A stretch of 5,472 nucleotides of DNA from Caldifarciminota bacterium (GCA_016935295.1 JAFGRF010000045.1:1-5472); one strand, 5' to 3'; numbered from the stretch's first letter, positions 1 to 5,074 are shown. The notes: generated from the sequence alone by a model not told the origin. Made by a program: numbers and translations.

Positions 1-119
1 CCACGGTTGAAGCACGATGTCTCGTCGCATTCCTTGAGGGTCGCGGCGGCCTCGCGTCGGGCGAAGTCGCGGGCGAGGTTGCGGACAAGGAGTTGGTCCT
101 CGGTGAAGGAGAAGTCCAT
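1..119 (-). CDS. Acyl-CoA dehydrogenase, N-terminal fragment (cut by window edge)
   Basis: Only the first 39 codons are present, running off the left edge. The peptide begins MDFSFTEDQLLVRNLARDFA and continues with an R-R-E-A-A-A segment and an acidic C-D-E stretch. This is the typical opening of acyl-CoA dehydrogenases: the first helix of the N-terminal alpha domain, with a T-E-(D/E)-Q motif followed by R-x-x-x-R-D-F-A. Family members are FAD enzymes that introduce the alpha-beta double bond into acyl-CoA and pass electrons to electron-transfer flavoprotein. The substrate-specifying and catalytic (Glu) parts lie outside the window, so chain-length preference cannot be read. The ATG at 119-117 is the only sensible start. 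It lies 39 bases after the purB stop on the same strand, with no strong Shine-Dalgarno sequence and no separate promoter that I can see, so it is probably the third gene of the htrA-purB operon. Confidence 0.82.
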   Translation of the reverse strand, partial: MDFSFTEDQLLVRNLARDFARREAAATLKECDETSCFNR

Positions 120-127
120 CACGCTCT

Positions 128-208
128 ATGCTTCACGCGTTGCGCCTGATGTCCCGAATCAAGCACGCGTCTTGCGGCGTCCGGCGTTGTGCGTTGTGCG
201 TGAAGCGT
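128..208. repeat. Repeat-rich stretch at the 3' end of purB with a 9-bp inverted repeat
   Basis: The purB 3' end and the gap after it are full of short repeats. A perfect 9-bp inverted repeat, GCTTCACGC (130-138) and GCGTGAAGC (198-206), brackets the purB stop codon. Between the arms lie a direct tandem copy of GCGTTGT (184-190 and 191-197) and two copies of the palindrome ACGCGT (135-140 and 165-170). The last 17 or so residues of PurB (from about residue 431) are encoded here and are basic and low in complexity. This may be a degraded intergenic repeat or a processing or attenuation structure between purB and the acyl-CoA dehydrogenase gene. No T-tract follows it, so a standard terminator is unlikely. 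Confidence 0.45.
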
Positions 209-1502
209 GGTGCGAAAGTCCGACCCGCCGGTACACTGCGTCGACGTTGCGCAACAGCCGTTTCAGGTCGAACGCACGTTTCCTGGCTGGTCGGTCGAGG
301 AGCCTGGATATCTCGGGGTTCGCCTCACAGAGTTCGGGCAGCGAACTCCCGTCAACCTGGCAGGTGAAGGCGAGCTCCTGGACGAGCTTGTACGCCCGAT
401 CCTTTTCCATTCCAGATTTCACAAGCTCCAGCATCACTGCCTGCGAGAAGAACGTCTGTCCCGAGGATTCGATGTTCTCAAGCATACGCTCGGGCCGCAC
501 TACCAGTCCGGACAGGACGCCGGTCATTTTGCGGACCATGTAGTGTGTCAGCGTGAACGACCCCGGGATGATGATTCGTTCGTTGGCTGAGTTGGAGAGG
601 TCGCGTTCATGCCAGAGGCATATGTTGTCCATGCCGACCTGCGCGTAGGCGCGGACCAGCCTGGCAAGGCTGGTGATGCGTTCGCAGGTTATCGGGTTCT
701 TCTTGTGGGGCATGGCCGATGAGCCTCGCTGACCTTTGGTGAAGGGCTCGCCCAGTTCGCCAATCTCGGTACGCTGAAGGTTGCGTATTTCGGTGGCGAT
801 TCTCTCGAGGCCGGTCGCGGTTAGCGCCAGTGCATTCAGCATCACGGCATGGCGGTCACGCGGTATCACCTGGGTCGAGACCGGTTCGGGCCGGAGCCCG
901 AGCATGGTCAGCACTCTCTTTTCGACTTCAGGCCCCATCTGGGTGTACGCCCCGACCACTCCCGAGATCTTGCCGTGGCGCATATCGTTGGCGGCGGCAG
1001 CCAGGCGCCGGATGTTCCGTTCGGTCTCTTCGAACCATGAGAGGCACTTGAGCCCGAACGTAATCGGTTCAGCATGGACTCCATGAGTACGGCCCATCAT
1101 CGGCGTACGTTTGTGTTCGAGCGCGAGGCGCGCGGTCTCGATCCGCAGGTCGCAGAGTGCGGCGCGCACGATGTCGAAGGCGGAAACGCAGCGTAGCGAC
1201 AGCGCGGTGTCGACAACGTCGTAGGACGTGAGCCCGTAGTGGACGTACTTGCCGGCCGAGCCGACCGACTTCGCGACGCTGCGCGTGAAGGCGATGACGT
1301 CGTGGTTGGTGACCTTCTCGAACTCGTCGATCTCGCTGGTCTTGAACGAGGCGCGCTGGATGGCGCGGGCTGTCGACTTCGGGATGATGCCGAGTTCGGC
1401 TTGAACCGAGGCGACCGTCTTCTCGACCAGCAGCCAAGAGCGGAACTTCGCTTCCTCGTTCCAGAGCGCGGCCATTTCCGGAGTATCGTAGCGTGTTGTC
1501 AT
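159..1502 (-). CDS. purB: Adenylosuccinate lyase
   Basis: The product is 447 aa, close to the usual 430-450 of the compact bacterial PurB type. It splits fumarate from SAICAR and from adenylosuccinate, two steps of purine synthesis, as a cytoplasmic homotetramer. The fumarase/aspartase superfamily signature GSSAMPHKKNP is at 260-270, with the mobile-loop serines at 261-262. The three histidines known from the Bacillus enzyme fall at the same spacing: H67 in T-N-H-D, H88 in Y-V-H-Y-G and H140 in GRTHGVHAEP. The substrate motif YGLTSYDVVDTA is at 89-100 and WHERDLSNSANER at 297-309. Residues from about 431 on are basic, repetitive and not family-like. The ATG overlaps the upstream htrA stop (ATGA, 1502-1499) with no good Shine-Dalgarno sequence, so translation is probably coupled to htrA. 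All catalytic residues are intact. Confidence 0.97.
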   Translation of the reverse strand: MTTRYDTPEMAALWNEEAKFRSWLLVEKTVASVQAELGIIPKSTARAIQRASFKTSEIDEFEKVTNHDVIAFTRSVAKSVGSAGKYVHYGLTSYDVVDTALSLRCVSAFDIVRAALCDLRIETARLALEHKRTPMMGRTHGVHAEPITFGLKCLSWFEETERNIRRLAAAANDMRHGKISGVVGAYTQMGPEVEKRVLTMLGLRPEPVSTQVIPRDRHAVMLNALALTATGLERIATEIRNLQRTEIGELGEPFTKGQRGSSAMPHKKNPITCERITSLARLVRAYAQVGMDNICLWHERDLSNSANERIIIPGSFTLTHYMVRKMTGVLSGLVVRPERMLENIESSGQTFFSQAVMLELVKSGMEKDRAYKLVQELAFTCQVDGSSLPELCEANPEISRLLDRPARKRAFDLKRLLRNVDAVYRRVGLSHHASRTTHNAGRRKTRA

Positions 1503-2650
1503 CTTAGTCTGTAGAGCAGTCTGATTTGCTCCCCTCCGCGGTCAATCACAATGTCGATAGTACCGGTCAGGTGTTCGTAGAGCCGGGCGAACGCCGATGC
1601 CGAGTTGACAGTCTTGCCCTGAGCCATGCGAATCACGTCCCCGGGCGCCATGCCGATGGTCTCGCCGATGCCCCCGGCCTCGACCTCAACCACGACCACG
1701 CCCCGTCGATAGCCGAGGCCGAAGTTGCTTTGAAGCAACGGGTTGATGTCAGCGACCGCTACGTCGAGGCCGGTCTCGCGCCGTTCGGAGTTCGTGGCGG
1801 AGGCAGCGCCGCGCGCCTCGCTCACGAACTGCTTCACGTCGTTGATGGGCCGGGCAAAGCCGATGCCCTCAGACCCGCCGGAATGGCTGAAGATGAAGGT
1901 GTTGATGCCGATGACTTCGCCGGCGGCGTTCACGAGTGCGCCGCCGGAATTGCCCGGGTTGATGGCCGCATCGGTCTGAATCATATCGGCGTAGACCTGG
2001 CCGCCACCGCTCGACTTGATGTCGCGGTGCAGGGCCGACACCACGCCCACCGTGACCGTCGGCTGGGCGTCCTCAAGCATGAACCCGAACGGGTTGCCGA
2101 TCGCGATCGACCACTCGCCGATCATCAGGTCGTTGGAGTTGCCCAAGGCTGCCGCCGGCAGGTCCTTTGCTTTCAGCTTGAGCAGCGCTAGGTCTCGGGT
2201 TTCGTCGAGTCCCTCCAGTTCGGCGGCGAACTCGCGGTTGTCCGGCAAGGTGACCTTTATCCGGGTGGCATTGAGCACGACGTGGGCGTTGGTAATGACA
2301 TCACCGTCCGCCGAGATGATGACGCCCGAGCCCATCGATTTGACCTCCTGGCGGTAGGCGCGGCGCGGGAAGAAATCGCGGAAGAACTCGTCGAATCCGA
2401 GTCCACCGAACGGGTCGTATGTAACCACGCGGGTCTGGGTGACGACCACCGACACGACCGCCGGGCTGACCTTGCGGGAAGCGAGCACGATCGCGTTGGT
2501 GCGGGATGCCGATATCTCGTCGCTGTTGGACGCCGGCACGATTGTCCCGACGATCGGGCGGCCGGGGCGTGTGGCGCGGTTGGTCCAAAGTGTGACGACC
2601 AGTGCCGATGCCAGCACGACAACTATCAGATAGGGGAGAAGCTTCTTCAT
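1499..2650 (-). CDS. htrA: HtrA/Deg-family serine protease, membrane-anchored, one PDZ domain
   Basis: The product is 383 aa. Residues 1-22 begin M-K-K and form one hydrophobic segment, an uncleaved anchor or signal peptide, so the enzyme acts in the periplasm on damaged envelope proteins or as a regulatory protease. A linker (about 25-55) is followed by the chymotrypsin-like domain. The catalytic triad is H123 (TNAHVV), D153 (RDLALLKLK) and S235 (NPGNSGGALV). The oxyanion/substrate-site motif A-I-G-N-P-F-G is at 183-189, and a regulatory loop rich in F, G and D (D-P-F-G-G onward) is at 79-95. One PDZ domain spans about 295-383, ending at the C-terminus. Single anchor plus single PDZ is the DegS/HhoA arrangement rather than two-PDZ DegP. 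I chose the ATG at 2650 because the in-frame TTG upstream (2689) is the -35 box of its promoter. It is first gene of the operon with purB. Confidence 0.95.
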   Translation of the reverse strand: MKKLLPYLIVVVLASALVVTLWTNRATRPGRPIVGTIVPASNSDEISASRTNAIVLASRKVSPAVVSVVVTQTRVVTYDPFGGLGFDEFFRDFFPRRAYRQEVKSMGSGVIISADGDVITNAHVVLNATRIKVTLPDNREFAAELEGLDETRDLALLKLKAKDLPAAALGNSNDLMIGEWSIAIGNPFGFMLEDAQPTVTVGVVSALHRDIKSSGGGQVYADMIQTDAAINPGNSGGALVNAAGEVIGINTFIFSHSGGSEGIGFARPINDVKQFVSEARGAASATNSERRETGLDVAVADINPLLQSNFGLGYRRGVVVVEVEAGGIGETIGMAPGDVIRMAQGKTVNSASAFARLYEHLTGTIDIVIDRGGEQIRLLYRLR

Positions 2651-2660
2651 TGCCGAAGCC

Positions 2661-2689
2661 AGTGTAGCAGCCTGACAAAGGTGCGTCAA
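2661..2689 (-). promoter_or_regulatory. Core promoter of htrA-purB operon, predicted leaderless start
   Basis: Read on the minus strand, the -35 box is TTGACG (2689-2684), followed by a 17-base spacer and the -10 box TACACT (2666-2661). The htrA ATG at 2650 begins only 10 bases after the -10 box, so transcription should start within a few bases of the start codon. No Shine-Dalgarno sequence lies upstream of that ATG. Spacing and hexamers fit a housekeeping sigma factor (five of six and four of six matches). Confidence 0.7.
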
Positions 2690-2698
2690 TTCCGGTTG

Positions 2699-2717
2699 CG
2701 GGCCTCCAGCCGGCCCG
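2699..2717. promoter_or_regulatory. Perfect 6-bp inverted repeat between divergent -35 boxes (possible operator)
   Basis: CGGGCC (2699-2704) and GGCCCG (2712-2717) are exact reverse complements separated by 7 bases. The pair sits almost exactly between the -35 box of htrA (ends 2689) and that of the CbiX-like gene (begins 2720). The position fits a site from which one regulator could act on both promoters. In G+C-rich DNA a 6-bp palindrome can also arise by chance, so the function is inferred from position only. Confidence 0.3.
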
Positions 2718-2719
2718 AC

Positions 2720-2749
2720 TTGACATTCTTAGCTCTGCGGCGATTCTAT
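2720..2749 (+). promoter_or_regulatory. Probable promoter of the CbiX-like gene
   Basis: A perfect -35 box TTGACA lies at 2720-2725. The best -10 candidate is TTCTAT at 2744-2749 with an 18-base spacer, which is weak (three of six matches). Transcription would start near 2756 and give a leader of about 70 bases that carries a good Shine-Dalgarno sequence before the gene at 2828. The strong -35 box and its mirror-image partner on the other strand support the call; the -10 position is uncertain. Confidence 0.5.
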
Positions 2750-2815
2750 GTACGTGGACCAGAGGCGCCGGACAAGGGGCCCGGAACCAGAAGAAAGGCA
2801 GGCTGCGCAGTTGTT

Positions 2816-2822
2816 GAGGAGG
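2816..2822 (+). promoter_or_regulatory. Shine-Dalgarno sequence of the CbiX-like gene
   Basis: GAGGAGG lies 5 bases before the ATG at 2828. It fixes this ATG as the start although the frame stays open far upstream, through the region antisense to htrA. Confidence 0.8.
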
Positions 2823-2827
2823 CCTTG

Positions 2828-3355
2828 ATGCAGAAGCAGATGGTCATCGTGCTCGCCATGCACGGAATCCCACCGGCCGACTTTCCGCGACCGGAATTGG
2901 AGGAATTCCTTGCACTCCACGCGCGGTTCAAGCGTGCGGACAAGGTCGACAGGCAGGGCTACGAGCACTACGAAGAGCTGGAGGCGAAGCTCAGGTATTG
3001 GCCGCGCACGGAGGAAACCGACCCATACCACGCGGCAGCGCTGGGATTGGTGCAGGCGCTGAGCCGTGCGGCAGGTTGCGAGGTCTTTCTCGGGTTCGAC
3101 GAGTTCTGCGCTCCCTCTCTGGACGAGGCGCTCGACCGCGCGTCCGCTTCGGAGGCCCATTCCGTGCTGGTCGTAACGCCGGCGATGACTCAGGGTAGCG
3201 AGGACTCGGAAGGGAACATCCCGGCTGCCATTAGCCGGGCGCGGGAACGGCATCCAGGCAGGAGGATTGTCTATGCCTGGCCGTTCCCGGTTGACGAGGT
3301 GGCGGCGTTCCTCGCCGGCCAAGCCGTGCAGTTCCTGACGCCGGACTACACTTGA
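2828..3355 (+). CDS. CbiX-like (sirohydrochlorin chelatase family) protein with altered metal-site motif
   Basis: The product is 175 aa, cytoplasmic, with no signal peptide. It resembles the CbiX/SirB family, which inserts cobalt or iron into sirohydrochlorin for cobalamin or siroheme. The N-terminal V-I-V-L-A-M-H-G (6-13) matches the beta strand ending in the catalytic histidine (H12). Residues 85-101 (E-V-F-L-G-F-D-E-F then P-S-L-D-E-A-L) match the conserved Glu-containing strand and P-S-L-x-E-A-L helix. The segment V-V-T-P-A-M-T (115-121) followed by a G/S/E-rich loop and I-P-A-A-I matches the second metal-site motif, normally G-x-H-x-x-x-D-I-P. Here D126 stands where the second histidine would be, and N130 where Asp would be. 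An insert of about 45 residues (20-65), rich in E and R, follows the first motif. No other tetrapyrrole gene is nearby. Chelation is therefore unproven; metal or tetrapyrrole binding is possible. Confidence 0.75.
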   Translation: MQKQMVIVLAMHGIPPADFPRPELEEFLALHARFKRADKVDRQGYEHYEELEAKLRYWPRTEETDPYHAAALGLVQALSRAAGCEVFLGFDEFCAPSLDEALDRASASEAHSVLVVTPAMTQGSEDSEGNIPAAISRARERHPGRRIVYAWPFPVDEVAAFLAGQAVQFLTPDYT

Positions 3356-3380
3356 CAGCAGGCTCCGATTGACCTATTCT
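3352..3380 (+). promoter_or_regulatory. Promoter of the outer-membrane protein gene, predicted leaderless start
   Basis: TTGACA (3352-3357, perfect -35) is followed by 17 bases and TATTCT (3375-3380, four of six). The start codon ATG at 3389 begins 9 bases after the -10 box ends, so the transcript should begin within about 1-3 bases of it. No Shine-Dalgarno sequence is present. The -35 box overlaps the stop codon (3353-3355) of the gene upstream. Confidence 0.75.
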
Positions 3381-3388
3381 GACCTTAC

Positions 3389-4084
3389 ATGAGAATCGTC
3401 CTGCTGGTTCTCGCCATCATCCTGCCTGCGTCCGCCGTCCTCTACAACATCGACGAGCCGGTGCCGATTTCTCTCGCCCACGCCGAGTACTACATCAGCG
3501 GCAGGCTCTGGGGAGAGGGCGGAATCATGATGCGGTTCGGTTTCGGGCTATGGAACCGCGTCACGCTCGGGATGTCGTATGGCGGGAACTACGTACTCGG
3601 CCCCGGCGCTCCCAGGTTCTTTGACCGGTACCGTCCGGATTTCCAGGCGCGAATCGCCATTCTGCAGGAACAGGGCTACACCCCGAACCTTCTGCTGGGC
3701 TTCGAAAGCCAGGGGTACGATGACTGCAGCCTGCAAGTGTACCAGGTGCGTGAGAAGGGTGCGTACCTGTGCGCGGGCAAGACGTTTGACGCAATCCGCA
3801 GTCACTGCCAGCTCGGCTTGAACTACTGGGATGGATTTAACGCTTTCCTGGCCGTGAACACGCTGCTGCCCGGCAGTGTCGAGTTGATGCTGGAGTATGA
3901 CCCGGCGTTCAACGACCGAGGCGACGTGGACCACGGTTTGCATCCCGGCTACTTCAACTTCGGTGTCGGTGTGACCATTGCCGAGAAGGTCCGGATGGTG
4001 CTTGGATTGCGGGATGTCTTTGGGTACAAGAAAGACCTCAGGTTCAACCGTGTCCTGGAAGTCTCGGTCAACGACCGGTTCTAG
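3389..4084 (+). CDS. Predicted secreted outer-membrane beta-barrel protein, function unknown
   Basis: The product is 231 aa. Residues 1-16 are a signal peptide (M-R-I, then a run of V, L, I and A, ending P-A-S-A) with a likely cut after A16. The mature part is rich in G, Y, F and N with alternating hydrophobic residues, as in amphipathic strands: for example 44-66 (G-G-I-M-M-R-F-G-F-G-L onward), 98-110 (T-P-N-L-L-L-G-F-E-S-Q-G-Y), 125-134 (G-A-Y-L-C-A-G-K-T-F) and 189-208. It ends L-E-V-S-V-N-D-R-F, and a C-terminal Phe with alternating hydrophobics is the usual barrel-assembly signal. The strand motif L-L-G-F-x-S-Q-G-Y faintly recalls YjbH-type outer-membrane proteins, but I would not assign that family. 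There are three cysteines (113, 128, 140). At 231 aa it could form a barrel of 8-12 strands. Its own promoter separates it from the CbiX-like gene. Confidence 0.8.
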   Translation: MRIVLLVLAIILPASAVLYNIDEPVPISLAHAEYYISGRLWGEGGIMMRFGFGLWNRVTLGMSYGGNYVLGPGAPRFFDRYRPDFQARIAILQEQGYTPNLLLGFESQGYDDCSLQVYQVREKGAYLCAGKTFDAIRSHCQLGLNYWDGFNAFLAVNTLLPGSVELMLEYDPAFNDRGDVDHGLHPGYFNFGVGVTIAEKVRMVLGLRDVFGYKKDLRFNRVLEVSVNDRF

Positions 4085-4105
4085 ATCTCCGGCACAGCCA
4101 TTCTG

Positions 4106-4131
4106 GGTAGGTGCGACGGCAGGTCGCTACC
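4106..4131. terminator. Weak bulged hairpin between convergent genes
   Basis: GCGAC (4113-4117) and GTCGC (4123-4127) pair around a 5-base loop. A GGTA/TACC outer stem (4106-4109 with 4128-4131) could add 4 pairs across a 3-base bulge. It lies in the 42-base gap between the convergent stops and covers the minus-strand stop codon. No T-tract follows on either strand, so it may only be a poor bidirectional terminator. Confidence 0.25.
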
Positions 4132-4486
4132 GAACCGGCACGGTCCGATAGACTCGGTCGAAGACCGCCACCACAAGCGAATCGTAGCGGGAAAGGTCTA
4201 CAGTGCGGCGGACTACTGACTCGGCGGAATCGAGCTGAGCCGCGATCGAAGCCGAGTCGGCGCGGCCCGGCTGAATCGTCACCACGAGATTGCGCAAGTT
4301 GGAGTCGGGGGCGGAGAACTGGATCCGGAACCGGCTCTTGGGGAATCGCCGTGACAGGATGTCGTGCGCCTGCTGGACCTCAGCCAGTTGCCGGCTGACA
4401 CGGGTACTCGGCAAGCTCTTGAGTGTGATGAGGACGAGCGCGCCGACAAGCACGGCGAAGACGATGACCCAGACGAGTCGAGTCAC
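4127..4486 (-). CDS. Small single-pass membrane protein, function unknown
   Basis: The product is 119 aa and I do not recognise the family. Residues 4-22 form one transmembrane helix (LVWVIVFAVLVGALVLITL). A short helical, charged region follows (about 30-50, with Q-L-A-E-V-Q-Q-A and S-R-R-F-P-K), then a compact beta-looking domain (52-119) containing L-V-V-T-I-Q-P (67-73) and Y-D-S-L-V-V-A-V-F-D (101-110). This suggests a small soluble domain tethered to the inner membrane, but topology is unclear because basic residues flank both sides of the helix. The start is GTG at 4486. An in-frame TGA lies in the promoter region upstream and there is no Shine-Dalgarno sequence, but a promoter abuts the start codon. 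That promoter and the plausible membrane segment argue that the gene is real. It stands alone, divergent from the cyclic-nucleotide-domain gene. Confidence 0.7.
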   Translation of the reverse strand: MTRLVWVIVFAVLVGALVLITLKSLPSTRVSRQLAEVQQAHDILSRRFPKSRFRIQFSAPDSNLRNLVVTIQPGRADSASIAAQLDSAESVVRRTVDLSRYDSLVVAVFDRVYRTVPVR

Positions 4487-4495
4487 AGCACCAAG

Positions 4496-4523
4496 ATAAT
4501 AGGCGCGCTTGCAGCCAGGTCAA
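4496..4523 (-). promoter_or_regulatory. Promoter of the small membrane protein gene, predicted leaderless start
   Basis: On the minus strand TTGACC (4523-4518) is followed by a 16-base spacer and TATTAT (4501-4496, five of six). The GTG start at 4486 begins 10 bases after the -10 box, leaving a leader of only about 3 bases. It is one of the best promoter matches in the window. Confidence 0.72.
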
Positions 4524-4542
4524 GCGTCCGACCCGGCTTGAC
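4519..4542. promoter_or_regulatory. 7-bp inverted repeat formed by two divergent -35 boxes
   Basis: GTCAAGC (4519-4525) and GCTTGAC (4536-4542) are exact reverse complements with 10 bases between. Each arm contains most of a -35 box pointing outward: TTGACC for the minus-strand gene, TTGACT for the plus-strand gene. The -35 boxes are only 14 bases apart, so polymerase at one promoter should hinder binding at the other. Confidence 0.5.
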
Positions 4543-4566
4543 TCCGCGCGGCAGCGGCGCTACCTT
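4538..4566 (+). promoter_or_regulatory. Probable promoter of the cyclic-nucleotide-domain gene
   Basis: TTGACT (4538-4543, five of six) is followed by 17 bases and TACCTT (4561-4566, three of six). A start near 4573 gives a leader of about 28 bases containing the Shine-Dalgarno GGAG at 4591-4594, 6 bases before the ATG. Unlike the membrane-protein promoters here, this one makes a leadered mRNA. Confidence 0.55.
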
Positions 4567-4600
4567 AGCAGGGAGTACTCTAACCGAAACGGAGACAGCG

Positions 4601-5074
4601 ATGGACGTTAAGGCGTTTCTGAAGACTATTCCGGAGTTCGCGCATCTGCCTGAGGCGGACGTGGATGTGGTGGCGGGGCTGGCAAAAGTCAGTGAGGTCA
4701 AGGCCGGCAACATGGTCGATGTGCAGGGCGAGCCGGCCAACCGTTTCTGCATCGTGGTAAGCGGGCGGCTGGGCGTGGTGCTGGATCTCGACTTCGGCGT
4801 CAGGAAGAAGAGCTACATGGTCACTTCGCTCGGTCCGGGCAGCATGTTCGCCTATTCGGGACTGGTCGGCAACCCGAGCTACACCGCCGGCAGCAGAGCA
4901 ATGACCAACAGCACTTTTCTCGAGTTTGACGTTGCGAAACTGGACAAGGAGTTTGAAGCCGACCCGCGTCTGGGCTACGTGATGATGAAGATGGTGGCCA
5001 AGACCATTGCGTCGCGGCTGCGGGCGATGCAGCTCCAGCTTGTGCAGCAGTACGCTCTAAGCCAGGCTGAGTAG
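4601..5074 (+). CDS. Stand-alone cyclic-nucleotide-binding-domain (Crp-like fold) protein
   Basis: The product is 157 aa and cytoplasmic. The fold is that of the Crp/cNMP-binding domain. A helical lead (M-D-V-K-A-F-L-K-T-I-P-E-F-A-H-L) is followed by the beta-roll, with the usual glycines in K-A-G-N (34-37), V-Q-G-E-P-A-N (41-47), V-V-S-G-R-L-G-V (52-59) and L-G-P-G-S-M-F (77-83). A long C-helix (about 121-155, D-P-R-L-G-Y onward) ends the chain. There is no DNA-binding helix-turn-helix, so it is not a Crp-type repressor or activator as it stands. The phosphate-binding cassette is not canonical: after F83 comes A-Y-S-G-L rather than G-E-x-A-L, and T95 sits where Arg is expected. Cyclic AMP binding is doubtful; another ligand or a purely structural role is possible. 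Start: ATG with Shine-Dalgarno GGAG 6 bases upstream. It probably works with a partner encoded elsewhere. Confidence 0.88.
   Translation: MDVKAFLKTIPEFAHLPEADVDVVAGLAKVSEVKAGNMVDVQGEPANRFCIVVSGRLGVVLDLDFGVRKKSYMVTSLGPGSMFAYSGLVGNPSYTAGSRAMTNSTFLEFDVAKLDKEFEADPRLGYVMMKMVAKTIASRLRAMQLQLVQQYALSQAE

Noticed and set aside
7..543. 178-codon plus-strand frame over the 3' part of purB
   Set aside because: It runs antisense to purB and the start of the acyl-CoA dehydrogenase, with Ser/Arg-rich composition typical of shadow frames.
1526..2191. Long open frame of 221 codons on the plus strand opposite htrA
   Set aside because: It is antisense to the strongly conserved protease, has no recognisable motifs, and its openness is expected from G+C-rich codon use in the real frame.
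2282..2827. Upstream extension of the CbiX-like frame by 182 codons, antisense to the 5' part of htrA and through the divergent promoter region
   Set aside because: The family-like sequence begins at 2828, where GAGGAGG precedes an ATG by 5 bases. The upstream part crosses a promoter region and the antisense strand of htrA.
2748..2828. 26-codon small frame (ATG at 2748) whose TGA overlaps the ATG of the CbiX-like gene, like a leader peptide
   Set aside because: It begins inside the predicted -10 region, upstream of the likely transcript start. It has no ribosome binding site and encodes a very Arg/Pro-rich peptide with no regulatory pattern.
4364..4600. N-terminal extension of the cyclic-nucleotide-domain protein by 79 codons
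   Set aside because: It overlaps the antisense of the small membrane protein and both promoters. The ATG at 4601 has a Shine-Dalgarno sequence and starts exactly at the domain.
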